This document shows positions 1-8,702 of a stretch of 64,000 nt of DNA, piece by piece. The stretch's first letter is position 1, and every line of letters starts with the position of its first letter. The position numbers and the translations under genes were made by a program. The notes beneath the pieces were generated by a model, which saw only the letters and a list, made by a program, of their open reading frames with translations, was not told where the DNA came from and did not search any database. This DNA is from Terripilifer sp031921685 (GTDB taxonomy: Bacteria; Pseudomonadota; Alphaproteobacteria; Rhizobiales; Beijerinckiaceae), in the NCBI RefSeq assembly GCF_031921685.1, contig NZ_JAPDHU010000002.1, forward strand, positions 1,054,001 through 1,118,000, in the 5' to 3' direction.

Positions 1-2
1 AT

Positions 3-266
3 GTGGTCGGCTATGTCAGCCCGGAAGTCTTCGGCCTGCACATGGTCATCCTCGGCTTCACCATGCTTTATGTCGGCGGCATCGGCAGCATTGCCGGTCC
101 CTTGATCGGCGCGCTGCTGATCAGCCTGCTGCCGGAAGTGCTGCGCGGCTTCAAGGACTATCAGGACCTGTTCTATGGCGCGGCACTGATCCTGCTGTTG
201 ATCTACGCGCCACGCGGCCTCGCGGCTTTCTTCGAACGCCGCGAACGAACCGGGAGCGCGTCATGA
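3..266 (+). CDS. livM: Branched-chain amino acid ABC transporter permease LivM, C-terminal fragment
   Basis: This is the C-terminal end of an inner-membrane permease of the LivM type, which pairs with LivH to form the channel of a high-affinity uptake system for branched-chain amino acids or related carboxylates. The frame is open to the window edge, so the start lies upstream. What is visible is the typical end of the family: a GGIGSIAGPLIGALL stretch, a hydrophobic segment, then YAPRGLAAFFERR. Its stop overlaps the start of livG by four bases (ATGA), which indicates translational coupling. The true substrate cannot be read from the permease; Hyphomicrobiales carry many such systems for aromatic acids, amides and amino acids. 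Confidence 0.9.
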   Translation: MVGYVSPEVFGLHMVILGFTMLYVGGIGSIAGPLIGALLISLLPEVLRGFKDYQDLFYGAALILLLIYAPRGLAAFFERRERTGSAS

Positions 267-1039
267 CCACGCGCCTGTCGATCGACAATCTGACCAAGCG
301 CTTCGGCGGCCTCGTGGCCGTGGGCGAGGTCAGTTTCGATGTTCCCGTTGACGGTGTAACGGCGGTCATCGGCCCGAACGGCGCCGGCAAGACGACCCTG
401 TTCAGCCTCATCTCCGGTTTCCTGCCGCCCACCGAAGGCACGATCCGTTTCGAGGGTGACGATATCGTCGGCCTGACGCCGGACAAGCTCGCCGCGCGCG
501 GCCTCGTCCGGACGTTTCAGCTCGTACAGCTCTTTCCCGAAATGAGTGTGCTCGACAATGTGAAGGTCGGCCAGCATCTGCATACGACAAGCGGCCTGCT
601 TGCCGCCGTACTGCGGCCCCGCGCGACACGCGAGGAAGAAAAGCAAATCGAAACCAAAGCGCGCGAACTACTCGATCTGGCCCGGTTGACACCTCTCGCC
701 GACCAACCCGCCAAAATTCTGTCCTACGGCCAGCAGCGTCTACTCGAACTGGTGCGCGCCTTGGCAGCCCAGCCGCGCCTGATCCTGCTGGACGAACCGG
801 CGGCCGGGCTCGACGCCAACGAATCCAAGCATCTCGCCGCGATGATCCGCCAGATCGCCGCCAGCGGCGTCACCGTTCTCCTCATCGAACACGACATGTC
901 GCTCGTCATGTCGGTAGCCGATCGGGTGATCGTGCTCGATTTCGGCCGCAAGATCGCCGAAGGCACACCGGCGGAAGTGCGGGCGCATCCGGCGGTTCTC
1001 GAAGCCTATCTCGGTGGCGTGGAGATCGCCGATGTCTGA
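263..1039 (+). CDS. livG: Branched-chain amino acid-type ABC transporter ATP-binding protein LivG
   Basis: Cytoplasmic ATPase of the HAAT uptake family; it powers transport through LivH/LivM. The 258-residue protein has a Walker A motif GPNGAGKTT near residue 37, a signature LSYGQQRLLELVRAL near 153, and Walker B LILLDEPAAGLD near 174. The SYGQQR form of the signature is usual for LivG/LivF rather than exporters. The ATG overlaps the livM stop, and the 3' end overlaps livH by eight bases, so livM-livG-livH is one transcript. LivF, the second ATPase, is not in the window and probably lies upstream. High confidence in family, low in substrate. Confidence 0.93.
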   Translation: MTTRLSIDNLTKRFGGLVAVGEVSFDVPVDGVTAVIGPNGAGKTTLFSLISGFLPPTEGTIRFEGDDIVGLTPDKLAARGLVRTFQLVQLFPEMSVLDNVKVGQHLHTTSGLLAAVLRPRATREEEKQIETKARELLDLARLTPLADQPAKILSYGQQRLLELVRALAAQPRLILLDEPAAGLDANESKHLAAMIRQIAASGVTVLLIEHDMSLVMSVADRVIVLDFGRKIAEGTPAEVRAHPAVLEAYLGGVEIADV

Positions 1040-1910
1040 CTTCACCTATTTCGCGCAAGTTCTGGTCAGCGGTCTCGGCACCGGCTGCATCTACGGCCTG
1101 ATCGGCATCGGCTTCTGCGTCATCTACAACGCCAGCGGCATCGTCAATTTCGCCCAGGGCGCCTTCGTCATGCTGGGCGGCATGATCACGCAAGTGGCGC
1201 TGACCCGGTTGGGCCTACCGCTTCCCATCGCCGCCATCATCGCCATTCTTTTAGTGGCAATTTCGGGCACGGTATTGGAACGGGTCGTCGTGCGTCCCCT
1301 ATGGGATCGCAACGCCACCATGTTCGTCATGATCCTGGCGACATTGGCGGCGCAGATCGTCGTCGAGCGCGCGACTTTGCTCGCCGTCGGCGACCAGCCC
1401 CGCACCCTGCCCGTTTTCACCGATCTGCCGCCGTTGAAATTCGGCGGCGTCGCGGTGAGCCTGCAACTGATCTGGATTCTCGTTACCTCCTGCCTAATCG
1501 TTGCCGGCCTCGCCGTCTTCTTTCAGAAGACCAAGACCGGGAAGGCGATGCGCGCCTGCGCCATCGACCGCGAGGCGGCGGCGCTGCAAGGCATTCCGGT
1601 CAAGCGCATGCTGGCGCTCTCTTTCGCGCTCAGCGCCGGCCTCGGCGCGCTCGCCGGCGTCTTGATCACGCCGACGCAATACACCGCCTTCAATGTCGGC
1701 GTGCCCTTCGCCATTTCCGGCTTCATCGCTGCCATTGTCGGCGGTTTCGGCAAACCGTCCGGTGCTTTTCTCGGCGGTCTGCTGCTGGGCGTCGTACAAG
1801 CCGCCGCCATCGCCGGATTCGGTTCCGGGCTCAAAAATGTCGCGGCCCTGTCGATGCTGTTGATTTTCCTGTTCCTGCGCCCCGGCGGCATCGTCGGCGC
1901 CAGCAAGTGA
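1032..1910 (+). CDS. livH: Branched-chain amino acid-type ABC transporter permease LivH
   Basis: Inner-membrane permease, 292 residues when started at the ATG at 1032 (MSDFTYFAQVL). An ATG at 1014 in the same frame would extend it into livG, but the family normally begins close to the first membrane segment, so 1032 is preferred. The protein shows the family pattern: an early GLIGIGFCVIYNASGIVNFAQGA loop-helix, about eight hydrophobic segments, the EAA-like cytoplasmic loop around GKAMRACAIDREAAALQGIP, and a glycine-rich C-terminal FGKPSGAFLGGLLLG helix. It pairs with LivM and uses LivG as motor. Confidence 0.92.
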   Translation: MSDFTYFAQVLVSGLGTGCIYGLIGIGFCVIYNASGIVNFAQGAFVMLGGMITQVALTRLGLPLPIAAIIAILLVAISGTVLERVVVRPLWDRNATMFVMILATLAAQIVVERATLLAVGDQPRTLPVFTDLPPLKFGGVAVSLQLIWILVTSCLIVAGLAVFFQKTKTGKAMRACAIDREAAALQGIPVKRMLALSFALSAGLGALAGVLITPTQYTAFNVGVPFAISGFIAAIVGGFGKPSGAFLGGLLLGVVQAAAIAGFGSGLKNVAALSMLLIFLFLRPGGIVGASK

Positions 1911-1954
1911 CCAGCAAGTGATATGATCTACGAGACCTGAAGAAAGGATACGCC

Positions 1955-2290
1955 ATGGACATCGCCAAAATCGATTGGAGCAAGACGGATTGGACGCATG
2001 TGCGCACCGGCGTCGACCGCAAGGGCTTTTCCGGCACCGGCGCCACCATCGCCATCAATCGGCTGATGCCCGGCCACGAACCGCGGCCGCATTCGCATCC
2101 GCACGAACAGATCGCCTATATCATCAGCGGCAAGATCAAATTCGTCGTCGGCGGCGAGGAACATATCCTCGGGCCCGGCAGCGTTCTCGTCGTGCCGCCG
2201 AATGTCGAACATTGGGGCGAAGTGATCGGCGACGAGCCGGTGATGAATCTCGACGTCTTCACCCCGACCCGGCCGGAATACTCCTCCTAA
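1955..2290 (+). CDS. Small cupin-domain protein
   Basis: A 111-residue single cupin barrel. Cupin motif 1 is visible as RPHSHPHEQIAYIISGKI with the metal-binding histidines and glutamate, and motif 2 as PGSVLVVPPNVEHWGEV with the final histidine. Such proteins bind a metal and act as dioxygenases, isomerases or ligand sensors; nothing here tells which. It starts 44 bases after livH in the same direction with AGAAAGGA upstream of the ATG, so it may be the last gene of the transport operon and act on the imported compound. It ends three bases before the convergent MFS gene. Confidence 0.85.
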   Translation: MDIAKIDWSKTDWTHVRTGVDRKGFSGTGATIAINRLMPGHEPRPHSHPHEQIAYIISGKIKFVVGGEEHILGPGSVLVVPPNVEHWGEVIGDEPVMNLDVFTPTRPEYSS

Positions 2291-2293
2291 GCG

Positions 2294-3757
2294 CTACTCA
2301 CCTTTCACGGTCGCGCGCAGCGGAATTTCCTTCAGGGCGAGGAAGCAGAGCGCCGCCAGCGCCGAGATGACCGCACCGGCCAGGAAGATGTCGCGGAACG
2401 CGCTTGCAGTCGCGAGTTCCACGGCGGCATCGCCCGTGGTGCCCTCGCGCAAGCCTGGCAGGCCGCTCGCCAATGCGATGGCACCGACGGCCGCCACACC
2501 GAGCGCGCTGCCCAGATTGCGCATGAAGCTCAACACGGCGGTGGCGACGCCCAAATGGCGATAATCGACAGCGTTCTGAACCGTGACGGTGCCGATCGGG
2601 AACATCGAGCCCATGCCGAAACCGGCAACGAAGAGGAGCGTTTCCGTCAGCAACAGAGAAGCCGTGGTAGATTGCAGCGCCAGCACGGTCAGGCAGACGG
2701 CGGCGAGCGCATAGCCGCCGACGGCAAGATATTTGTAGCGCGGCACATGCTGCACCATCTTGCCGATGACGGCGCTGCCGACGGTCGTCCCCATGATATA
2801 GGCGACCAGCGCCACGCCGGATGCCGCTACCGACAGGCCGAGATGCGACTGCAAATAGATCGGCACGTAAACGGCAATGGCCAGACTGCCGCCCATGCCG
2901 AAGAAACAAGCCAGGGTAGCCGCCGCGACGATGGGGTTGCGCAGCACTTCGAGCGGGATCAACGGCTCTTCCACCCGATTAAGCCAGAACACGAACAGCA
3001 GCCAGAGAATGAACGACGCGCCGAGCAGAGATAGAATGACAGGCGAAAGCCATGGATAAATGCCGCCGCCCCAGGTCAGCGCCAGCATCAAGGTCGTCGT
3101 GGCGGCGAGCGTCAGCAGGCCGCCGACGAAATCGAGACGATGGCGATGCGTCGGCACCGCCAGCTTCTTCAGCGGTCCGGCCAGAATGAACAGAGCGCCG
3201 ATGCCAAGGGGAATATTGACCCAGAAGATCAGCGACCAATGCCAGCGCTCGGCGAAGAAACCGCCGAGCAGCGGTCCGGCCAGGCTGGCAATCGCCCAGG
3301 TCGCCGAAATATAGCCGGCATAAGCGGCCCGTTCGCGCGGCGGCACCGTATCGCCGATGACCGTTTGCGCCAGAACGAGCAAGCCACCACCGCCCAGCCC
3401 CTGCACGGCGCGGCCGACGATCAGAGTGAGCATGGTCGGCGATAGCGCCGAGATCACCGAACCCAGGAGAAAGATGACGACCGCGGCGGCGATCACCGGC
3501 CGCCGGCCGTAGCTGTCGGAAATCTTGCCATAGAGCGGCGCCGAAGCGGTGGCGGTCAACAGATAGGCCGTGATGATCCAGGGCAGATATTCGCTATCGC
3601 CAAGCGCGCTGCCAATGGTCGGCATGGCTGGCGTGACGATGGTCTGATCGATCGCCGCCAACAGCATGACGACGAGAACGCCGATCACGATTGCCTGTTT
3701 TTCGCTACGGCCGAGCCTCTCGTCCGGGCGAAGGTCGTTATTGTCTTGAACGTTCAT
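2294..3757 (-). CDS. DHA2-family (EmrB/QacA-like) 14-TM multidrug efflux MFS transporter
   Basis: Inner-membrane proton-coupled exporter, 487 residues. The N-terminal DQTIVTPAMPTIGSALG helix, the motif A loop GKISDSYGRRPVI and the motif C helix SLAGPLLGGFFAERWHWSLIFWVNIPLG are diagnostic of the DHA2 drug:H+ antiporter branch with 14 membrane segments. No membrane-fusion partner (EmrA) is adjacent, so it probably acts alone. The gene converges on the cupin gene. Its upstream region carries two palindromes (3837-3853 and 3883-3909), of which the first could be an operator, although no regulator gene is adjacent. Confidence 0.9.
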   Translation of the reverse strand: MNVQDNNDLRPDERLGRSEKQAIVIGVLVVMLLAAIDQTIVTPAMPTIGSALGDSEYLPWIITAYLLTATASAPLYGKISDSYGRRPVIAAAVVIFLLGSVISALSPTMLTLIVGRAVQGLGGGGLLVLAQTVIGDTVPPRERAAYAGYISATWAIASLAGPLLGGFFAERWHWSLIFWVNIPLGIGALFILAGPLKKLAVPTHRHRLDFVGGLLTLAATTTLMLALTWGGGIYPWLSPVILSLLGASFILWLLFVFWLNRVEEPLIPLEVLRNPIVAAATLACFFGMGGSLAIAVYVPIYLQSHLGLSVAASGVALVAYIMGTTVGSAVIGKMVQHVPRYKYLAVGGYALAAVCLTVLALQSTTASLLLTETLLFVAGFGMGSMFPIGTVTVQNAVDYRHLGVATAVLSFMRNLGSALGVAAVGAIALASGLPGLREGTTGDAAVELATASAFRDIFLAGAVISALAALCFLALKEIPLRATVKGE

Positions 3758-3836
3758 AGGGTCAGCTTTGACAAGAGAAGCGGATGCATCGGCATAAGCG
3801 ATGCCCTGTCCTGGATCCGCTCTATAGCGTTTTGCA

Positions 3837-3853
3837 GTTTGACGTAGTCAAAC
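3837..3853. promoter_or_regulatory. Short palindrome upstream of the DHA2 transporter
   Basis: Perfect 7-bp arms GTTTGAC / GTCAAAC around a 3-base centre, about 80 bases upstream of the start codon of the MFS gene on the minus strand. Size and position suit a repressor site, but no regulator is adjacent, and it lies next to a second hairpin, so it may be part of an intergenic repeat instead. Confidence 0.35.
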
Positions 3854-3882
3854 GTCACAAAGACGCGTCAAAAGCATGGGCA

Positions 3883-3909
3883 AAATCGCATTTCTTCGAA
3901 ATGCGATTT
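3883..3909. repeat. Perfect intergenic hairpin
   Basis: Arms AAATCGCATTT / AAATGCGATTT (11 bp) around a CTTCG loop, in the 282-base gap between the MFS gene and the 2H phosphoesterase gene. The tight tetraloop-like centre and intergenic position suggest a dispersed palindromic element or a terminator for neither of the flanking genes, since it lies upstream of one and downstream of the other by about 130 bases. Confidence 0.45.
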
Positions 3910-4039
3910 GCTCGGGTCGAGAATGCTTCCTCTTGGAAGCGGCCGGGCTAACCATCCGACCAGCTCTCGTTTCGGGCCGCTCCTTCTATCCCTGGGCTTG
4001 TCACGAGGTCAATGCCAAGGCGATGCTAAAGGCCGGCGT

Positions 4040-4651
4040 TTAACCCGTGAAATTTGCGGATGCCATCAAAGGCCAACGCTCAAGCAGATGATAAGTGCCA
4101 AGCCGACCGAGCCAGCGCTCGTTGTGAACGAGGCAGAACTCTTTCACCACGAAACGGATCGGCTCGATCGCGCGCAGGCGAACCATCCCAGGGCCATAGG
4201 ACAAGGTCATATGGGGCAAAAAAGCACCAGAAGTTTGCAACTTCAGCCCGTTTTCAGTCATGGCTAAACCAAGCTGACGTTGCAAATCAGATAGTAGCTG
4301 ACCTTCAGCTCGTAGAACGAGTGGGTGCCAATTTGGGCGCCCTTCATGAAATGTCTCGATGGCTGATAGGCTCACTTCAAATGGAGGAATGGCTATCCTA
4401 TTGCCGGCCCGTTGCGCGGCATAAAGGAACTTGCTCCGCACCCGTCTATAGTCGGCTATGTGTTGTAAAGAGATATGCAGCCGTTCGGTCAGCAACGGCG
4501 ATCCAATCAAGCGATGCGTTTTCCGAAAAAGCCGTCCGAACTCTTCCGCTTTAACTGCTGTTTCAGCGTCAGGAAATAACGCATAGAAAATGCGGTCAGG
4601 ACGACTCGGCCGGCCCGGAAAGTCCCAATAAAAATCGAACGCATCCTGCAT
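4040..4651 (-). CDS. 2H phosphoesterase superfamily protein (2'-5' RNA ligase / LigT-like)
   Basis: A 203-residue cytoplasmic protein with the two histidine motifs that define the 2H superfamily: H-I-S-L at residues 59-62 and H-M-T-L at 147-150. Members open 2',3'-cyclic phosphates or ligate or cleave 2'-5' linkages in RNA or oligonucleotides. The substrate here is unknown. The gene is more AT-rich than its neighbours, which suggests later acquisition. It stands alone, with its own promoter region shared divergently with the GFA gene at 4754. Confidence 0.8.
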   Translation of the reverse strand: MQDAFDFYWDFPGRPSRPDRIFYALFPDAETAVKAEEFGRLFRKTHRLIGSPLLTERLHISLQHIADYRRVRSKFLYAAQRAGNRIAIPPFEVSLSAIETFHEGRPNWHPLVLRAEGQLLSDLQRQLGLAMTENGLKLQTSGAFLPHMTLSYGPGMVRLRAIEPIRFVVKEFCLVHNERWLGRLGTYHLLERWPLMASANFTG

Positions 4652-4753
4652 GACGCTAACTCCACGCCGCGTGCAGGTCCCCTTAAACCCAGATTAGAAC
4701 AAAACAGGAACATAACGCAAGTCGTTCCCGCTCAGCAGTGCTAAACTCCCGCC

Positions 4754-5137
4754 ATGGCGATTCACTCTGGCTCCTGTCACTGCGGCGCGGTTCGCTTCGA
4801 GGTCGAGGCTAAAATCGATCATGTACGCGCCTGCGATTGCTCGATCTGCCGGCGGCGGGGCGCGCTGACGTTTCGCGTGCCCGAGACGGCACTGCGCCTG
4901 TTGACGCCGCGCGAGAACATGACGGTCTATCGGTGGGGAAGCGAAACGGCGGAAGACTATTTCTGCAAGACGTGCGGCATCCTGCCGTTCCGCAAACCGA
5001 GCGCACCGACTGCGGCCGAACGAGCGGCAAGCGTCGAACCATTCAAAGGCTGGGCAATCAACGTGCGCTGCCTGGACGATGTCGATCTGGAAAGCCTGCC
5101 GCGCGTCAAAATCGCAGGCAGCAAGCTCGTCCTCTGA
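4754..5137 (+). CDS. GFA family (DUF636/CENP-V fold) zinc-binding protein
   Basis: 127-residue member of the glutathione-dependent formaldehyde-activating enzyme/CENP-V family. The zinc-ligand cysteines are visible as CHCGAVRFEVEA near the N terminus, then CDCSICRRRG, then CKTCG. The family name comes from one enzyme that was proposed to form S-hydroxymethylglutathione; most members have no proven activity. Start ATG at 4754. It converges with the unknown gene at 5147. A second GFA gene lies at 28684. Confidence 0.85.
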   Translation: MAIHSGSCHCGAVRFEVEAKIDHVRACDCSICRRRGALTFRVPETALRLLTPRENMTVYRWGSETAEDYFCKTCGILPFRKPSAPTAAERAASVEPFKGWAINVRCLDDVDLESLPRVKIAGSKLVL

Positions 5138-5146
5138 AGACGGCGC

Positions 5147-5782
5147 TCAAGCCACTTTGCGCGTCAGCTTACAGTTGAACTCGCGCTCGATATAGATTTC
5201 GACGAAGCCCGGCAGCCAGCCCTGGCGCACCATATCCTTGAACGGCTCGGTATAGCGCTCGTCATATTTCTCGGTGAGAACGACGATGCGCCAGAGATTC
5301 AGCGGATCGTTATCGTCGCCGGCAGCGGCATGTTCGACATGAAAGAGAGGCTGAAAGTCGCCCGCCTTTAAAGGCTGGCCAGCCTCATCGGGAAACTGCG
5401 CGCGGCCCATGAAGAAAATTCGCTGCGTCTCGTTGTCGATCAGCACCTCTTCCAGCACCGTGCCGCGCACGTTCGGATCGATCCAGCCGACCTGTTCGGA
5501 AGAGCGGAAGAACCGTTCGGCTCCATCAGCCAATTGATGCCGGCCCCAGGATTTCCCCGTCGACACCACATAAGGAATGAAGCTTGCGGGGTCCCAGGCT
5601 TTCCGGCACTCCATGTCCCAGAGCTTGGCGCGCGACATCCGCGCTGGCGGCGTCACCGTATATTTCTCGCGCAGCTTGCTGTTGACCGCGACCGCCGGCA
5701 GCTCGAAGCGGCTGTGGCTGGGGTCATTCCACGCCGCCTCGAATTCGTCGGCAACCGCTTTGAACGAGACATCGGAGCCCAT
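5147..5782 (-). CDS. Unrecognised soluble protein
   Basis: 211 residues with no signal peptide or membrane segment. I do not recognise the family. It is tryptophan-rich in the middle (WDMECRKAWDP, SWGRHQL) with acidic and aromatic patches and an FHVEHA segment, and the C terminus reads PGFVEIYIEREFNCKL. The codon use matches the surrounding core genes, so it is likely a real gene. It converges with the GFA gene nine bases away and its promoter faces the esterase gene at 5919. Confidence 0.6.
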   Translation of the reverse strand: MGSDVSFKAVADEFEAAWNDPSHSRFELPAVAVNSKLREKYTVTPPARMSRAKLWDMECRKAWDPASFIPYVVSTGKSWGRHQLADGAERFFRSSEQVGWIDPNVRGTVLEEVLIDNETQRIFFMGRAQFPDEAGQPLKAGDFQPLFHVEHAAAGDDNDPLNLWRIVVLTEKYDERYTEPFKDMVRQGWLPGFVEIYIEREFNCKLTRKVA

Positions 5783-5918
5783 GTGCCCTCTCCTTAAGTC
5801 TATAACCGCAAAGTCTATGAGTAACTATCTTGAGATTAAGATAATTGACCTTAAGATAAAAGAGTCAAGACCGTTGGCGATCAATAATCGCTTGGTCCGA
5901 CATCTCAGGGAGGCTTTC

Positions 5919-6839
5919 ATGTTCAGATCGTGGCGCATTTTGCCCCTGGCTGTTGCCATCGTCGCTTCCGCTTACACCGTTGCAGCACGAGCGCAATCGA
6001 CTATCACCACCCGCAACGACATCACCTTCGCCGAACATGATCAGGTGAAACTCGTCGGCGATCTCTATATGCCGCAAGGCGTTCAGAAAGCGCCGATCCT
6101 GATCGCCGTTCATGGCGGCGGCTGGCAGGTCGGCGACCGTAAAATCTATCAAAATCTTGGCCCTTATCTGGCAAAGAACGGTTATGCGGTCTTCGCCATC
6201 GAATACCGGCTCAACAAGCCGCAAGCGCGGAGCTATCCCGGCGCGATCTACGACACCAAGGCCGCCATTCAATATGTCCGCGCCAATGCTGCAAGCCTCG
6301 GCATCGATCCCGACCGCATCGGCCTGATCGGCGACAGCGCCGGCGGCCATCTGTCAGCTCTCGTCGCGCTAGCCGGCGAGGAGCCGCTCTACTCCACTGA
6401 CTATCGCTCCGATCCGAACGCCAGCGTTTCAGCCAAGGTCAAAGCGGTCGTAGGCTTCTATGGTGTCTATGACATGCAGGCGCAGTGGCAGCATGACCTC
6501 GTCACCCGCCCGCGCGACAATATCGCCGAAAAATTTCTCGGCGCCGCGCCCTATGCCAACCGAAAAGTCTACTTCGACTCCTCGCCCATCAACTATGCCA
6601 TGGTCGACAAGAACGGCGTCCGCTTCCTGCTGATCCACGGCACCGACGACGATATCGTCGATCCCGCCACCCAATCGACGGCTTTTCTCTTGGCGCTGAA
6701 ACAAGCCGGCTTCTACGTCCGCACCGTGGTCGTCCCCGGGGCCGGCCATTTCTTCGTCACCGATCCCGTCGATGACACCAGTTTCGGCGGCTTCGCCGGA
6801 CCGAAGATCGTCCGCTTCCTCGCCGAGATAAACTTCTAA
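5919..6839 (+). CDS. Secreted alpha/beta-hydrolase (esterase/lipase, hormone-sensitive lipase-like)
   Basis: 306-residue serine hydrolase with a cleavable signal peptide (residues 1-26, ending VAARAQS), so a periplasmic or exported enzyme. The oxyanion-hole motif HGGG is at 65-68, the nucleophile elbow GDSAGG places Ser at 140, and the acid and histidine are probably in GTDDDIVD and GAGHFF. This resembles BD-FAE/carboxylesterase members that act on short acyl esters or feruloyl esters. The open frame extends upstream to 5577, but a Shine-Dalgarno AGGGAGG just before the ATG at 5919 and the signal peptide fix the start there. Confidence 0.85.
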   Translation: MFRSWRILPLAVAIVASAYTVAARAQSTITTRNDITFAEHDQVKLVGDLYMPQGVQKAPILIAVHGGGWQVGDRKIYQNLGPYLAKNGYAVFAIEYRLNKPQARSYPGAIYDTKAAIQYVRANAASLGIDPDRIGLIGDSAGGHLSALVALAGEEPLYSTDYRSDPNASVSAKVKAVVGFYGVYDMQAQWQHDLVTRPRDNIAEKFLGAAPYANRKVYFDSSPINYAMVDKNGVRFLLIHGTDDDIVDPATQSTAFLLALKQAGFYVRTVVVPGAGHFFVTDPVDDTSFGGFAGPKIVRFLAEINF

Positions 6840-6845
6840 GTGTTG

Positions 6846-6882
6846 GCGTCATCCCGGATCGCATGCGGCGCCGGGATGACGC
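6846..6882. terminator. Bidirectional terminator-like hairpin
   Basis: Perfect 12-bp arms GCGTCATCCCGG / CCGGGATGACGC around a 13-base loop, in the short gap between the converging esterase gene (ends 6839) and MFS gene (ends 6890). Position and strength suit a shared terminator; no T-tract follows. Confidence 0.6.
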
Positions 6883-6889
6883 GGACTTC

Positions 6890-8080
6890 TCACGCCGGCT
6901 GCAATTGCCGCCGCACGATCGGCGGAAAAGCCAGCCCAATCCCCACGGCTCCCAATCCGACCAGAGCGGAGCCGATGTAGAGCCACATATAGCTGGCGTA
7001 AGTATCGAAGATGAGGCCGCCAGCCACCGGACCAAACGCCATCCCGATGCTCGACAACAGAGTCGCCGCGCCAAATACCGTACCGATGATCTGCTGGCCG
7101 AAATATTCCCGCGCCAGCACCGCATAGAGCGGCATCACCCCGCCGTAGATCGTGCCGAAAACCGCGGCGAGCAGATAGAATTCGCCAAGCCGGCTGACGA
7201 ACAGATAGGCGGCGATGGCGACGGCCTGAAGTGTGAGCCCGGTCAACAGCACGCGTTTGACACCCACCCGATCGGCCAGCACGCCGAACAGGACGCGTCC
7301 AAACAGACCAGCAAGCCCTTCCACACTGTAGATGCTGACAGCCGCCATCGGCGCGATGCCGCAGAGCGTCGCATAACTGATCATGTGGAAGATCGGCCCC
7401 GCATGAGCGGCACAACAGGCAAAGAACGTCAGCCCCAAGACCCAGAATTGTTGCGAACGCAGGGCGTCTTTCACCGACATGCCGGTGCTAACCGCCTGAG
7501 GCCCGCCCGAAGCCGCAACGGCTGGCGGTCGACGCACCAGAGAAGCGGCCGGAATTAAAAGCACCCAGGCCACCACGCCGATGACGAACATCGCCGTGCG
7601 CCAGTCGTAAGCCGAGATGAGCCAGCGCGCGAAGGGCGAGATCGTCATCGGTGCCACGCCCATGCCGGCCGAGACGAGCGAAACCGCCAGGCTGCGATTG
7701 GTCTCGAACCAGCCGGTGGTGGTGGCGATCATCGGCGCGAAGAAGGCACTGGCGGCGGCCCCGACCAGAATGCCGTAGATCAACTGGAACGTGGTCAGCG
7801 TTTCCGCCCGGCTCGCCAGAACCAGCGCCAGGCCGAGCAGGACCGCGCCGCTCAGCACCACGATACGCGGACCGAACCGATCGGTCATCGCACCCCAGGC
7901 GAAGCCGCCAAAGCCCATGACCAGGAAATTCAACGTCATGGCGCTCGATATGCCGGCCCGCGACCAATGGGTGTCGGTTGCAACCGGTTCAAGAAAAATG
8001 GCCAGCGAAAACATCGCGCCCAGCGCGACACAGGTCATCAGCGCGCCCGCGCCGACGATCACCCAACGATAAGAGCTCAT
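6890..8080 (-). CDS. 12-TM MFS transporter, OFA/monocarboxylate-like
   Basis: 396-residue inner-membrane carrier. The order of segments (RWVIVGAGALMTCVALGAMFSLAIFLEP, then WGAMTDRFGPR as motif A, then a central loop around 190-205) resembles MFS members of the oxalate/formate antiporter and monocarboxylate groups, which move small organic acids. The direction and substrate are unknown. It is a lone gene upstream of the ArsR-SRPBCC pair on the same strand, 139 bases away, so probably separately transcribed. Confidence 0.82.
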   Translation of the reverse strand: MSSYRWVIVGAGALMTCVALGAMFSLAIFLEPVATDTHWSRAGISSAMTLNFLVMGFGGFAWGAMTDRFGPRIVVLSGAVLLGLALVLASRAETLTTFQLIYGILVGAAASAFFAPMIATTTGWFETNRSLAVSLVSAGMGVAPMTISPFARWLISAYDWRTAMFVIGVVAWVLLIPAASLVRRPPAVAASGGPQAVSTGMSVKDALRSQQFWVLGLTFFACCAAHAGPIFHMISYATLCGIAPMAAVSIYSVEGLAGLFGRVLFGVLADRVGVKRVLLTGLTLQAVAIAAYLFVSRLGEFYLLAAVFGTIYGGVMPLYAVLAREYFGQQIIGTVFGAATLLSSIGMAFGPVAGGLIFDTYASYMWLYIGSALVGLGAVGIGLAFPPIVRRQLQPA

Positions 8081-8219
8081 GTCCGGCTATCCTCAGGTTC
8101 TGAAGAGACTAAACCAAGGACGCGCCAACCTAGGCCATTCCGACATGGGGCGAGAAATTATTCGCAACCATCATCGGCCGCGGGTCAGGAGGTCTCCTGA
8201 TACCCGCGACCGGAAACGA

Positions 8220-8702
8220 TCAGTGCGTCGCCTTGATATGGGCCACCATCTGATCGACCACCGTCGACCAGCCATCGTAAAAGCCCATGTCCTCATGGGT
8301 TTTGCGGCTGGCGGCGTCGCCGTGGACGGCAATCGCCGTGTAACGCGTGCCCTTGCCGTTCGGCTCAAGAAACAGACCGGCCGTGAAGAAAGGCTTAGGC
8401 GCAGGACGGAAGCCGGGCAGCAGCGTATCGGTGAAAATCAGTCGCTTCATCGGCACGATCTCCAGATAGCAGCCGAGGTTCGGAAACTCCTGCCCCTCGG
8501 GCGAACGCATCACCGAGCGAAAGCCACCGCCGACTCGTAGATCGATTTCGCATTCCGTGACCGTCCACGGTTTTGGAACGAACCAGTGCTTGATGCTTTC
8601 CGGATCCGTCCAGGCTTGCCAGACCCATTCGACGGGCACGTCGATCTCCCGTTCCAATACAAGATCCAGCGTCGGATCAGGCTTTCCCAAAGGCAGCATC
8701 AT
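8220..8702 (-). CDS. SRPBCC (AHSA1/START-like) domain protein
   Basis: 160 residues forming one SRPBCC barrel of the activator-of-Hsp90 (AHSA1)-like type. The typical opening VEWVWQAWTDPESIKHWF and the WS/DQM C-terminal helix with VAHIKATH are visible. Such barrels bind hydrophobic ligands; in bacteria they are frequently co-expressed with an ArsR regulator, as here. Start and ArsR stop overlap (ATGA at 8699-8702), so the two are translationally coupled. The same two-gene module is repeated at 20696-21506 with diverged sequence. Confidence 0.85.
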   Translation of the reverse strand: MMLPLGKPDPTLDLVLEREIDVPVEWVWQAWTDPESIKHWFVPKPWTVTECEIDLRVGGGFRSVMRSPEGQEFPNLGCYLEIVPMKRLIFTDTLLPGFRPAPKPFFTAGLFLEPNGKGTRYTAIAVHGDAASRKTHEDMGFYDGWSTVVDQMVAHIKATH